This document shows positions 46,819-55,811 of a stretch of 64,000 bases of DNA, one piece after another. The position numbers were made by a program, and so were the translations under genes. Source of the stretch: Sphingobacterium populi (GTDB lineage Bacteria > Bacteroidota > Bacteroidia > Sphingobacteriales > Sphingobacteriaceae); NCBI RefSeq assembly GCF_001586775.1, contig NZ_LQXS01000001.1, positions 1-64,000 on the forward strand. The letters are read 5' to 3'. A model generated the notes under the pieces. The model made no database searches. It was given only the letters and a program-made list of their open reading frames with translations, and was not told the DNA's origin. The first letter of the stretch is position 1. Each line of letters begins with the position of its first letter.

Positions 46819-48192
46819 ATGGAAGAATTAGATATGCAGGTAGAACGCATTGAGCTATTCATCGAACAAGGTGATATGCTATCGTTGGAAGGATATTTAA
46901 ATGAATTAAATATTTCCGATGTAGAGGAGCTTATAGACGAACTCCCTGAACACGGTCCTTTGTTTTTAGAAACCTTAAGTATCAAGAGAGCCATCAACGT
47001 TTTTCGGATCTTAGATTTCCCGACGCAAGAACGTATTATCAAAAAGCTTTCTGCTCCCAAAGTACGGGAACTGATTAATGAAATGCCCCCGGATGACCGT
47101 ACCTCTTTCTTAAGTGAATTAAAAGGAGATGCTGTAAAACGTATTATCATACTCCTTTCTCCCGAAGAGCGTAAAGAAGCCTTGTCACTTTTAGGCTATC
47201 CCGAGGATAGTGTTGGTCGTCTGATGACTCCCGACTACATCACCGTCAAATCGCATTGGTCCATACCACGCGTGCTCGATCATATTCGCCGGTATGGTAA
47301 AGCATCCGAAACTATTGACGTATTGTATGTCATCGATTCGGAAGGAAAGCTCATAGATGATATCCGGATTAAAGACGTACTTCTTGCCGAGCCAGAAAAT
47401 TTGGTAGAAAATCTGATCGATAACCGCTTGATCAAATTATACGCAGACGATCCGCAGGAGGAAGCTGTCACGATTTTCCGAATGAACAATCGTGTGGCAC
47501 TTCCAGTCGTGGATAATCAAGATATCATGTTAGGGATTGTGACCATTGACGATATACTCTGGGTAGCCAACGAAGAATACACCGAAGATATGCAGCGTTT
47601 TGGTGGTACTGAAGCTTTGGACGAGCCCTATATGGACGTTTCCATCTTTCAGCTCGTTACGAAACGTGCTGGCTGGCTTGTTGTGCTTTTTGTTGGTCAA
47701 TTATTCACCGCTTCGGTCATCGAGCACTACGAAACACAATTGACCGTAGCATTGCTTGCCTTGGTGCCATTGATTATGTCCAGTGGTGGAAATAGTGGCT
47801 CACAAGCTTCGACATTGATTATCCAGGCAATGGCATTGGGTGAGGTTACATTAGCTGACTGGTGGCGTGTGATGAAGCGAGAGATTTTGTCCGGATTAGC
47901 GTTGGGGATTATTTTAGGTATTTTAGGTTTCATACGGATCGGCGCTTGGCAAGCTTTTACCGCTTCGTATGGTGATTCTTGGGAATTATTAGCCGGAGCT
48001 GTATCTCTTTCTCTTGTTTGTATTGTATTATGGGGTTCATTGATTGGGTCTATGCTTCCTTTCATTTTACGTCGCTTGGGAGCCGATCCGGCGAGTTCAT
48101 CTGCGCCATTCGTATCGACCTTAGTAGATGTTTCTGGCCTGTTTATCTACTTTACATTCATTTCGCTTATTCTGAAAGATGTGATCCAATAA
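46819..48192 (+). CDS. mgtE: Magnesium transporter MgtE
   Basis: Mg2+ channel of the inner membrane. Cytoplasmic N domain with helical repeats (VEELIDELPEHGPLFLETL, INEMPPDDRTSFLSEL), CBS pair (MTPDYITVKSHWSIPRVLDHIRR and NNRVALPVVDNQDIMLGIVTIDDIL), and a transmembrane domain with five helices including the pore stretch PLIMSSGGNSGSQASTLIIQAMALGE. 457 aa is normal. It is alone and has an unusually strong ribosome-binding site. Confidence 0.95.
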   Translation: MEELDMQVERIELFIEQGDMLSLEGYLNELNISDVEELIDELPEHGPLFLETLSIKRAINVFRILDFPTQERIIKKLSAPKVRELINEMPPDDRTSFLSELKGDAVKRIIILLSPEERKEALSLLGYPEDSVGRLMTPDYITVKSHWSIPRVLDHIRRYGKASETIDVLYVIDSEGKLIDDIRIKDVLLAEPENLVENLIDNRLIKLYADDPQEEAVTIFRMNNRVALPVVDNQDIMLGIVTIDDILWVANEEYTEDMQRFGGTEALDEPYMDVSIFQLVTKRAGWLVVLFVGQLFTASVIEHYETQLTVALLALVPLIMSSGGNSGSQASTLIIQAMALGEVTLADWWRVMKREILSGLALGIILGILGFIRIGAWQAFTASYGDSWELLAGAVSLSLVCIVLWGSLIGSMLPFILRRLGADPASSSAPFVSTLVDVSGLFIYFTFISLILKDVIQ

Positions 48193-48298
48193 TTATTCTG
48201 GTTGGTACTGAATAACTTGTGATTTTTTGGGTAGGAATATTTTGATAAGTCCTTAAATCTTCCGAATATTGTGTCACCGAAAGCAAACGGGGCAATAT

Positions 48299-48372
48299 TC
48301 CTGAATAGCTCAGTTGGTTAGAGCATCTGACTGTTAATCAGAGGGTCGCTGGTTCGAGCCCAGCTTCAGGAG
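48299..48372 (+). tRNA. tRNA-Asn (anticodon GTT)
   Basis: 74 nt. Acceptor stem TCCTGAA (48299-48305) with TTCAGGA (48365-48371), discriminator G; D-arm AGCTCAGTTGGTTAGAGC; anticodon loop CTGTTAA; T-arm CTGGTTCGAGCCCAG. CCA is not encoded. Identical to the second copy at 48510. Confidence 0.95.
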
Positions 48373-48373
48373 C

Positions 48374-48419
48374 AAATAAAAAATGGCTGTTTTGTACCAA
48401 AAACAGCCATTTTTTATTT
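48374..48419 (+). terminator. Terminator directly after the first tRNA-Asn
   Basis: 20-bp perfect stem (48374-48393 with 48400-48419) around a GC core TGGCTG/CAGCCA, loop GTACCA, and a T-rich 3' arm. It begins 2 nt past the tRNA, so the two tRNA-Asn genes are probably separate transcription units. Confidence 0.85.
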
Positions 48420-48509
48420 AGGATATTTTTTAAAATTCCATTTGGAAGTCTAATTTTTGATTACTATTTTTGTACCGCTTTAGAGGGGAAGAAACCTCAA
48501 AGGATTAAT

Positions 48510-48583
48510 TCCTGAATAGCTCAGTTGGTTAGAGCATCTGACTGTTAATCAGAGGGTCGCTGGTTCGAGCCCAGCTTCAGGAG
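48510..48583 (+). tRNA. tRNA-Asn (anticodon GTT), second copy
   Basis: Same 74-nt sequence as 48299-48372, including stems and anticodon GTT. Again no encoded CCA. Confidence 0.95.
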
Positions 48584-48591
48584 CCCATGAT

Positions 48592-48624
48592 AAATGCCGA
48601 CAAATATTTGTCGGCATTTTTTTT
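48592..48624 (+). terminator. Terminator after the second tRNA-Asn
   Basis: 28-bp perfect palindrome (48592-48619), half-site AATGCCGACAAAT, continuing into a T run ending at 48624. Confidence 0.85.
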
Positions 48625-48651
48625 GATCTACTATTAAAATTACGAGATACG

Positions 48652-49569
48652 ATGAGTTTAGTAATCGTGGGTTCGGTAGCATTTGATGCGATTGAGACGC
48701 CTTTTGGTAAGACCGATAAAGAAGTGGGTGGTGCGGCAACATTTGCTGGCTTAGCGGCTTCCTTTTTGTACGATGAGGTGAAACTGATCGGTACGGTAGG
48801 TGGCGATTTTGGAAAGGAAAATCTGGACATCTTAACTGCGAAAGGAATCGACATTGCTGGAATCGACATTGTGGACGACAAAAAGACTTTTTTTTGGTCT
48901 GGTAAGTACCATGTTGATATGAATAGTAGGGACACTTTGATGACAGAGCTGAACGTACTTGCTGATTTTGACCCTAAAATTCCCAATTCTTATCAAGATT
49001 GCGAGTATCTCCTCCTGGGAAACCTAATGCCTAAGGTGCAAATGACTGTTCTGGATCGGCTTAACAAGACTCCAAAACTGATTGTGATGGATACTATGAA
49101 TTATTGGATGGACGTGGCTCTAGATGATTTAAAAAGTGTACTTAAGCGAGTGGATGTTCTAACAATAAATGATGGCGAGGCGCGTCAGCTATCGGGCGAG
49201 TATTCTGTAGTAAAAGCTGCTGAAAAGATTCTAGCGATGGGACCATCTTATCTCATTATCAAAAAAGGTGAGCATGGTGCACTGTTATTTGGAGAAGGAC
49301 AAGTTTTTTCTGCTCCGGCATTACCGCTCGCTGATGTTTTTGATCCGACAGGAGCAGGAGATAGCTTCGCTGGAGGTTTTGTAGGGTATTTAGCTCATGT
49401 GCAATCGATCAACTTTCATAACATGAAAAATGCGATTATTTATGGTTCAGCCCTAGCGTCATTTTGTGTAGAAAAATTTGGCACAGGGAAATTGCAAGAA
49501 CTGACAAAAAGCGAAATCGCCCATCGGATTGAGCAATTCGTAGCGCTTGCCAAATTTGAAATAAAATAG
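48652..49569 (+). CDS. PfkB-family carbohydrate/nucleoside kinase
   Basis: Ribokinase-like kinase. PfkB signature 2 DPTGAGDSFAGGFVGYL near residue 228 contains the catalytic Asp; IVGSVAFDAIETPFG and VGGAATFAGLAAS are at the N-terminus, and YLIIKKGEHGALLF in the core. 305 aa. Substrate is not certain; adenosine, ribose or another sugar are possible. It starts 28 nt after the tRNA terminator. Confidence 0.88.
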   Translation: MSLVIVGSVAFDAIETPFGKTDKEVGGAATFAGLAASFLYDEVKLIGTVGGDFGKENLDILTAKGIDIAGIDIVDDKKTFFWSGKYHVDMNSRDTLMTELNVLADFDPKIPNSYQDCEYLLLGNLMPKVQMTVLDRLNKTPKLIVMDTMNYWMDVALDDLKSVLKRVDVLTINDGEARQLSGEYSVVKAAEKILAMGPSYLIIKKGEHGALLFGEGQVFSAPALPLADVFDPTGAGDSFAGGFVGYLAHVQSINFHNMKNAIIYGSALASFCVEKFGTGKLQELTKSEIAHRIEQFVALAKFEIK

Positions 49570-49587
49570 GAGTACCTTAGTACTCCT
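49568..49587. terminator. Possible terminator between PfkB and cytochrome b5-like genes
   Basis: AGGAGTAC (49568-49575) pairs with GTACTCCT (49580-49587), loop CTTA, followed by TTATTTATAT. The T run is imperfect. Confidence 0.45.
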
Positions 49588-49591
49588 TTAT

Positions 49592-49834
49592 TTATATAAT
49601 GAGAATTCCTACGACAGGAAATCTTTCAAAAACCTGATTGGAATGTGGTGCATCTTTAAGCTCTTCGGTTAGATCTTGTCCAGCCCAGTGCTCGTAATGT
49701 TGGCCATTTCTCCATAAGCGGCTACTTGAAACATCATAAATAATTCCTTGATATGCAACCCAAATTTCAGGCTTATCTTGACCATTTCGTCTGGCTAGCA
49801 TACTCCTGCTAATCGAAGGCAAGCTATCCGCCAT
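49592..49834 (-). CDS. Cytochrome b5-like heme-binding domain protein
   Basis: 80 aa, one cytochrome b5-like fold: LARRNGQDKPEIWVAYQGIIYDVSSSRLWRNGQHYEHWAGQDLTEELKDAPHSNQVFERFPVVG. His residues in GQHYEHWAG and APHSN are candidate heme ligands. No signal peptide or membrane helix. It starts 2 nt after the stop of the ECF sigma factor gene, so it is co-transcribed with it. Redox partner unknown. Confidence 0.75.
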   Translation of the reverse strand: MADSLPSISRSMLARRNGQDKPEIWVAYQGIIYDVSSSRLWRNGQHYEHWAGQDLTEELKDAPHSNQVFERFPVVGILII

Positions 49835-49836
49835 GT

Positions 49837-50340
49837 TTAGCTATATGCATTTAAGCTTTTTTTCATGGTTTTACGTGCTACGTGGATACGTGTTTTGACC
49901 GTTCCGATAGGAATATCCAAGTGAACGGCAATCTCGTGATATTTATAACCTTCGTAGTACATAGTGAATGGAACGTAATATTCCTCGCTCAACTTTCCAA
50001 GTGCGCTGTTGATGTCTTCCATCATAAATTTGTTTTCGCCTTTGTTGTGCGTGGCAGATACCACCAAATTTGCATTACTTATTTCCTCTTCTTTCGTGAT
50101 AAAAGAATTCGTCTTTACCACACGTCTATAATTGTTGATAAACGTGTTTTTCATGATGGTGTACAACCAACCTTTTAAGTTAGTGCCTTCGCGAAAATTC
50201 TTGAAATAAGTTACGGCCTTCAATAACGTATCTTGAACCAAATCGTTAGCATCGTCACCGTCTTTCGTGAAGTTTCTCGCATAAGATTTTAGCGAATCCG
50301 AATGTTGTATTACGAGTGTATTAAATTCTAACTTGTTCAT
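49837..50340 (-). CDS. ECF-type RNA polymerase sigma factor
   Basis: 167 aa. Region 2: LKSYARNFTKDGDDANDLVQDTLLKAVTYFKNFREGTNLKGWLYTIMKNTFINNYRR; region 4: LSEEYYVPFTMYYEGYKYHEIAVHLDIPIGTVKTRIHVARKTMKKSL. No regions 1.1 or 3. No anti-sigma factor gene is adjacent, which is uncommon; this subgroup with a GTNLKGWLYTIMKNTFIN motif is common in Bacteroidota. The 285-nt gap upstream to murB is AT-rich; no -7 box could be assigned. Confidence 0.9.
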   Translation of the reverse strand: MNKLEFNTLVIQHSDSLKSYARNFTKDGDDANDLVQDTLLKAVTYFKNFREGTNLKGWLYTIMKNTFINNYRRVVKTNSFITKEEEISNANLVVSATHNKGENKFMMEDINSALGKLSEEYYVPFTMYYEGYKYHEIAVHLDIPIGTVKTRIHVARKTMKKSLNAYS

Positions 50341-50625
50341 ACTACTGGTTATTTATGTGTTTATTAATGTGTGATTCTAAACGAGTAACCTTAACACTTT
50401 TAGTTGAAGAAGGCAGTGAAACTGTCCGTTGCTTTAACCCTAATGTGCTTGGTTGCTCTTACAAAAACAAATACCGTGCAGAAATGAAATTAGAATTTAA
50501 AAAATGGTAAAAAAACAAATTATTTAGGTGTTAATAACCAGTTGTAAGGTATTTATATCATGCCCCAGGAGGTAATTTAAGCATTTTACTAGGTGGTATA
50601 TTTTTTTTGATGAAATTTTAAATAT

Positions 50626-51642
50626 TTAGAGAATATTGACTTCTCGATCTAGTAAAATATCAAACTTTTGTGCTACATCGTGTATAATTTGCTCTGATAC
50701 AGCGTAGATATCCGAGCCAGATGCAGCGCCAGCATTAGTGATTACAAGTGCCTGCTTTGGCCAAACTAATACTTGGCCTATTTGTTTTCCCTTCCACCCA
50801 CATTGTTCAATCAGCCATCCAGCAGCTATTTTGTATTCCTGCTGCGGCAGTTTATAGTAGATGGCGTCAGGAAATCTTTTGATCAGCACTTCGAATGCTG
50901 CTGCTGATATGATAGGATTTTTGAAAAAGCTCCCTGCATTTCCGATGGTACTCGGATCTGGTAGCTTTTCTACTCGAATGTGAGAGACCACCTCGGCAAT
51001 GTCACGAATGCTTGGATTGGTGATTAAGCGTTGGTCGAGCTCGCTCTGAATAGCACCGTACGATATATTGTGTGCCGCCTTTAGATACAGCTTGTAAGTA
51101 ACCGAGGTGATGATGTAGCGTCCTTTGTGTTTTGTTTTAAAAATGCTGTCGCGGTAGGAAAATTCGCAAGCGTCTTTGTCAAAAGTTACATATTCGCCAC
51201 TAAGCGTGTCAAATGCTCTACAAGAATAGAAAATGTCCATTAATTCTACGCCATATGCACCAATATTTTGTACAGGAGAAGCGCCTACAGATCCTGGTAT
51301 GAGTGCCATGTTTTCCATTCCAGGAAATTTATTTTTAACACAATACCACACAAGATCATTCCATACTTCGCCGCCCGCTGCAGTTACATACACATAATTT
51401 CCCTCAATGAAATGTTGCTTTCCCTTAATTCCGATATGTAAAATTAAGCCATTGTAGTCATCCGTGAACAATACATTACTTCCACCACCTATTACAAAAA
51501 ATGGAGCTTTAAATGCTTCGCTTTTATATAACGATACCAAATCCATTTCGTGGGTAATTTTTGCGTATCGTTTAGCAATCGCGGCAATTCGGAAAGTATT
51601 TATGCTATCCAGCGCTGCATTTTCTAAAATTTCTAGACCCAT
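50626..51642 (-). CDS. murB: UDP-N-acetylmuramate dehydrogenase
   Basis: FAD-dependent reduction of UDP-GlcNAc-enolpyruvate to UDP-MurNAc. FAD-binding: FFVIGGGSNVLFTDDYNGLILH; GSVGASPVQNIGAYGVEL; GNAGSFFKNPI carries the catalytic Ser. Residue GWLIEQCGWKGKQIG near 275 and 338 aa total fit type I (E. coli-like) MurB. Single gene. Confidence 0.95.
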   Translation of the reverse strand: MGLEILENAALDSINTFRIAAIAKRYAKITHEMDLVSLYKSEAFKAPFFVIGGGSNVLFTDDYNGLILHIGIKGKQHFIEGNYVYVTAAGGEVWNDLVWYCVKNKFPGMENMALIPGSVGASPVQNIGAYGVELMDIFYSCRAFDTLSGEYVTFDKDACEFSYRDSIFKTKHKGRYIITSVTYKLYLKAAHNISYGAIQSELDQRLITNPSIRDIAEVVSHIRVEKLPDPSTIGNAGSFFKNPIISAAAFEVLIKRFPDAIYYKLPQQEYKIAAGWLIEQCGWKGKQIGQVLVWPKQALVITNAGAASGSDIYAVSEQIIHDVAQKFDILLDREVNIL

Positions 51643-51752
51643 ATTTGACTAATTGCTCTGAAAAATCAGAGAAAAGATTTACCTTTAGTACTCTACCAGG
51701 GGTAAAGATACCCATTGTGACAGGTATAAGCTATAAATAAATACGAAAGATT

Positions 51753-52364
51753 ATGAAGAGTGCTGACGCGAAACGCGTTAAAATTATTGAATCCGCTTTG
51801 CGTAGATTTTCCCATTTTGGTATGGCAAAAACCACCATGGCTGAAATTGCTAAAGATTTGGCTTTCTCCAAAGCACTTTTGTATTATTATTTTCCAGATA
51901 AAAATAATTTGTATGCTGCGGTATGGAATCACCTGTTGGACGAGCTTATTGAGCGTGGAGATGCCGTTGTAGCGCGAGGTGGGAAGGTGGTCGAGATAGC
52001 AAATGCATTATTAGAAGAGCGTATGCAATTCTTAAACGATTACTATAATGTTTTTGCTGATGCCTATTCATTTCGCTTCGATATACCGGCCGATTTGCAA
52101 GATCTTATTCCCAAGATATTCGAGAAAGAATTGCAGCAATTTGTACGACTATTAGAAGTAGGTGTTGCCAATGGCGAAATAAAAATGGATGATGTGCTAG
52201 AAACTGCACGCATCTTTTTAGTATCTATATTGGGTATGCGCTTAGGCTTGTTGAAAGATTACAACGCCATTTTTACACCTCCGACAAAGGAAGAGGTGTT
52301 AAAAATGCTGGATATGCAAAAGCATTTGGCAAAAATTTTCCTAGATGGCTTAAGAGTTTGCTGA
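51753..52364 (+). CDS. TetR/AcrR-family transcriptional regulator
   Basis: 203 aa. N-terminal HTH: KIIESALRRFSHFGMAKTTMAEIAKDLAFSKALLYYYFPDKNNLYAAVWNHL (helix 3 SKALLYYYF). The helical ligand domain is not diagnostic. It ends inside the last codons of the convergent ypdA gene (15-nt overlap). Target unknown; the neighbouring ypdA/FUSC pair is a candidate, by position only. Confidence 0.88.
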   Translation: MKSADAKRVKIIESALRRFSHFGMAKTTMAEIAKDLAFSKALLYYYFPDKNNLYAAVWNHLLDELIERGDAVVARGGKVVEIANALLEERMQFLNDYYNVFADAYSFRFDIPADLQDLIPKIFEKELQQFVRLLEVGVANGEIKMDDVLETARIFLVSILGMRLGLLKDYNAIFTPPTKEEVLKMLDMQKHLAKIFLDGLRVC

Positions 52365-53336
52365 TTTTTTGAGAATATCCTGCATAATGAGATTTGCGTG
52401 CACACGTGAGTTTTCTATAAACCACAAATGCGTATTTAGCCCGCCGCAAACCACACCAGCTAGATAAAGTCCAGCAACGTTTGTTTCCATCGTAGTTTCA
52501 TTATGGAGCGGTATCCGAGCGTCAGTCGTCGGGACGTGTACGCCTACGTGTTCTAGGAAAGAGAAGTTTGGACGATATCCTGTGAGGGCTAGCACAAAGT
52601 CATTCTCTAGTTCGACCTCTTTTGTGGCTGTTTTAATTTTAACCGTACGTGGTGTGATTTCCGATAGACAACTTTCATAATATACTTGGATTTCGCCGGC
52701 GGCCAGTCGATTGTCGATATCCGGTCGTACCCAGTATTTAACCCGCGAGCTAATCTCGCTCCGCCTTATTACTAACGTAACATTTGCTCCCTTGCGATAG
52801 GTTTCGAGTGCCGCATCAATAGAAGAATTGCTAGCTCCAATGACCACTACATTTTGCTTGGCGTAGTAGTGTGGATCGTCATAATAATGCCGCACTTTTG
52901 GTAGATCCTCTCCAGGAATATTCATTTGCATGGGTATGTCATAAAAACCTGTAGCTACGATGACATGGCGTGCATAGTAAGTAGCTCTATTGGTGACGAC
53001 AATAAAGAGTGTTGTTTCGGGATCCTTGTTTACATGTTGCACTTCTTCAAATAAGTGCGTGTTCAAATCGTACTTGTCTTCTACTCGGCGATAATATTCT
53101 AGCGCTTCTGCCCGCTTAGGTTTGGGGTTTGTGGTCACGAATGGTATACCCCCGATTTCTAGTTTCTCAGCAGAAGAAAAGAAAGTCATATTAATAGGAT
53201 AATTATATAACGAGTTCACGAGGCAGCCTTTTTCCACAATGAGGTGCGAAAGATGATTGGCTTTCGCAGCTATGCCACATGCCAGCCCAATTGGGCCACC
53301 GCCTATAATTAAAACGTCGTATACTTTGTTATCCAT
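52350..53336 (-). CDS. ypdA: YpdA-family FAD-dependent thiol reductase
   Basis: 328 aa pyridine nucleotide-disulfide oxidoreductase. FAD motif VLIIGGGPIGLACGIAAKA, NADPH motif VVVIGASNSSIDAALET, C-terminal LYLAGVVCGGLNT. In Firmicutes YpdA reduces bacillithiol disulfide; bacillithiol synthesis also occurs in some Bacteroidota, but its genes are not in this window. Start overlaps the FUSC gene stop by 8 nt, so both are one operon. Confidence 0.85.
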   Translation of the reverse strand: MDNKVYDVLIIGGGPIGLACGIAAKANHLSHLIVEKGCLVNSLYNYPINMTFFSSAEKLEIGGIPFVTTNPKPKRAEALEYYRRVEDKYDLNTHLFEEVQHVNKDPETTLFIVVTNRATYYARHVIVATGFYDIPMQMNIPGEDLPKVRHYYDDPHYYAKQNVVVIGASNSSIDAALETYRKGANVTLVIRRSEISSRVKYWVRPDIDNRLAAGEIQVYYESCLSEITPRTVKIKTATKEVELENDFVLALTGYRPNFSFLEHVGVHVPTTDARIPLHNETTMETNVAGLYLAGVVCGGLNTHLWFIENSRVHANLIMQDILKKSANS

Positions 53337-55509
53337 GCGCGGCCTCCATTTCTTTATCGTATTTTATAGCATCTCTTTTTATTGCATCGTATGTAGCTGC
53401 AGGCAAGTCATTAGAGATTTTCAAAAGAAATTGCAATTGTTCTGTGATTAATTTAGAATCTTCGTGATTCTCATCCTCTACGAGTGATCCTTGAAAATTT
53501 GCGGTCCAATCTGCTGGAGCCTCGTATTCATCAAATTGTTGAATTAGACGATACAGATTAAATGTCGTGCGCTTCAATAAATCATATTGATTATTAGAGA
53601 TGTGCAAATTGCTTGATTTATCTATCTCTGTAAACAACGAGGCGGAATAAGAGAAAAATATGTGATTCAAAACGACAAATCGGTTTACGTCCTTTGTGTT
53701 TTTCTGTCTCCACTTTGGTTCGGTTAGCATCCGCTGGAGAGTGGAGCCCATATTAGCCGACGCTATATACAGCTCTTTACGTGCCAGTTTATACTCCGTA
53801 ATGTTGATAGGCTCGTCTCGAAACATTTTAGCAACTTGCTCTAGATACACAAAGTTGGCGACCAATAATTTATAAATCGTCTCTTTAATCTTGGTGCTTT
53901 CCCAATTAGGGAAAATGATATAACTGGAAATAAAGGCGACCATGCCTCCGATAAAGGTGTCGAATATGCGCTCTTTGGCCATTTCAAAAGTATTAACTCC
54001 TGTAAAACTAATCATGATGAGTACATACGGGGTTAGAAATACCACAAACAGGATATAGTTGATCCTGAACAAGCTGTATGCTATGAGAAAGAAAAATATT
54101 AATAGGATAAATAATACGATTTGATTATGAATCGTGACCAGAATCAAAGCACCAACAATACCACCGATAACGGTGCCCATTAATCGTTGAACGTTCCTTT
54201 CTTTAGTAAGGCCAAAGCCCGGTTTCAGTATAACTAAAATTGTCAATAAAACCCAGAAACTTCCCTTGTCACTAAAGTTGAGGAAATGCATGCCAAAATA
54301 ACTGACAGTCATTACAATAGCCATACGAACAGCATGTCTATAAATAGAAGAGTCTTTCGATAAGTTACTTTTGAAACTTTTCCAGTCAATATGCGACGTT
54401 TGGATAAACTTGCTCGCATCATCAATCTCTTCTTTTACAACCGAAGAAGCATTAATCTGACTATAATTATACATATTCTCAATCAGCGCAGCAATTTTGC
54501 GGATATTAACGATAACCTTCTTTAATGGGATCGTATTTCTATCGTAGTTTTTGTCTATCTGCTCAACCTTAAAGCGCAAATGCTCGATATCCTTAGAAAA
54601 ATCGTGCATCGGCCGCGGCATTTGGTTCGCATTGAGCTGGTAGGCGAAATGATCGAGCTCATGAGTTAGTTTTACTACCACATAGCGAAAATGGTGCAAT
54701 ACGCCAGTATCATTAAACATCTTGCGTATGGCATCATAATCATAATATGTGGTCATGGTCTGCTCAAACAGGTCAACGATATCGTTAAAAACCAAAATAA
54801 GTAACCTGCCTAACTTCGTGGTATCTTTGATCGAGCGCTTGCTCCTGAAAAGTAATTCGCGAACATTTTCCTGATGTTTATGTACCTCAATCTGCTTTTC
54901 TATAATCTTTAAATAATTCTGGTTGTAATCTGTTTTTACATTGTAAAAGTTAGCTCGTAGCCGTAGGAATTCAGCAACATGACGTATCGATTCTGCCAAT
55001 TCTTGTTGCGCCAAGCGATATGGCTGTATGCTACTGAAGGAATAACTTACGATCATGTACCATACTGCTCCGATGATAAAAAAGAGAATAAACTGCAATT
55101 CTTCCTTCAGCGTATATGCACCTTCGATGTGAATTAGCATCATCAATATGCCCATAGCGCCTACAGTAGCGGCTCGGGCATTGAAAACGCCAAACATCGA
55201 GTACGAAAAAGAAATCAAAGCCAGCACTACGCCCATCAATATAAATGAAGTATTGACCGAAATAGTTAACAAAAATGTAAACAGGCACACGCCCAGACAT
55301 GCTAACATTCCCGTACGCCGATGATGTGGCGGACCAGGCGTGTCTGACAGGCCAACTAATAATGCGCCCAAGGAAATCAACGTACCAACGAAAAGATGAT
55401 CCAGCAAGGCGCATACCAATACCGGGATGATGCTCCCGATGGTGATACGTAGGCCTTCAGCGAAATATTGACCGTAAAAAAAACTTTTTATTTCTTTGGA
55501 TTGTTTCAT
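53329..55509 (-). CDS. FUSC-family (YccS-like) membrane protein
   Basis: 726 aa from the ATG at 55509. Two membrane blocks of about six helices each (residues ~25-150 and ~385-540), separated by a long helical cytoplasmic part. SSIYRHAVRMAIVMTVSYFG and FGLTKERNVQRLMGTVIGGIVGALIL are typical of the fusaric acid resistance-like (FUSC) domain. Probably an efflux permease, substrate unknown. A longer frame begins with TTG at 55527, which lies within the TATCTTTG promoter box, so it is rejected. Confidence 0.88.
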   Translation of the reverse strand: MKQSKEIKSFFYGQYFAEGLRITIGSIIPVLVCALLDHLFVGTLISLGALLVGLSDTPGPPHHRRTGMLACLGVCLFTFLLTISVNTSFILMGVVLALISFSYSMFGVFNARAATVGAMGILMMLIHIEGAYTLKEELQFILFFIIGAVWYMIVSYSFSSIQPYRLAQQELAESIRHVAEFLRLRANFYNVKTDYNQNYLKIIEKQIEVHKHQENVRELLFRSKRSIKDTTKLGRLLILVFNDIVDLFEQTMTTYYDYDAIRKMFNDTGVLHHFRYVVVKLTHELDHFAYQLNANQMPRPMHDFSKDIEHLRFKVEQIDKNYDRNTIPLKKVIVNIRKIAALIENMYNYSQINASSVVKEEIDDASKFIQTSHIDWKSFKSNLSKDSSIYRHAVRMAIVMTVSYFGMHFLNFSDKGSFWVLLTILVILKPGFGLTKERNVQRLMGTVIGGIVGALILVTIHNQIVLFILLIFFFLIAYSLFRINYILFVVFLTPYVLIMISFTGVNTFEMAKERIFDTFIGGMVAFISSYIIFPNWESTKIKETIYKLLVANFVYLEQVAKMFRDEPINITEYKLARKELYIASANMGSTLQRMLTEPKWRQKNTKDVNRFVVLNHIFFSYSASLFTEIDKSSNLHISNNQYDLLKRTTFNLYRLIQQFDEYEAPADWTANFQGSLVEDENHEDSKLITEQLQFLLKISNDLPAATYDAIKRDAIKYDKEMEAAHG

Positions 55510-55524
55510 TGCTATAGTCGGTTG

Positions 55525-55532
55525 CAAAGATA
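55525..55532 (-). promoter_or_regulatory. -7 element of the FUSC-ypdA operon
   Basis: TATCTTTG on the minus strand, 15 nt before the ATG at 55509. No clear -33 TTG. Confidence 0.45.
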
Positions 55533-55811
55533 ACCATAATGACTTGTACTAAACATCTTTATGAGCAATATTTTGCTAGTCGTAAGTAGACGATTTAGCA
55601 CGGTGTGAATTCCTTTTTACTTTGGGGTTTTTATGATTTATAAAACGAAACAGTCTTGGTAAAACTACTAGGTATATTTGTTTTTTTTGATTTATTGGTA
55701 ATAATGACGCTTTTTGGATGCGTTATTGGCAATAAAACTTTGAAGTTAATAACAAAATGTTATATTTGATGATAGTGTAGAGTATACAATTAGTAATAAC
55801 AATTAAAATAC

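Noticed and set aside
50568..50576. Shine-Dalgarno-like AGGAGGTAA in the sigma-murB gap
   Set aside because: No start codon at a suitable distance opens a frame of meaningful length on the plus strand.
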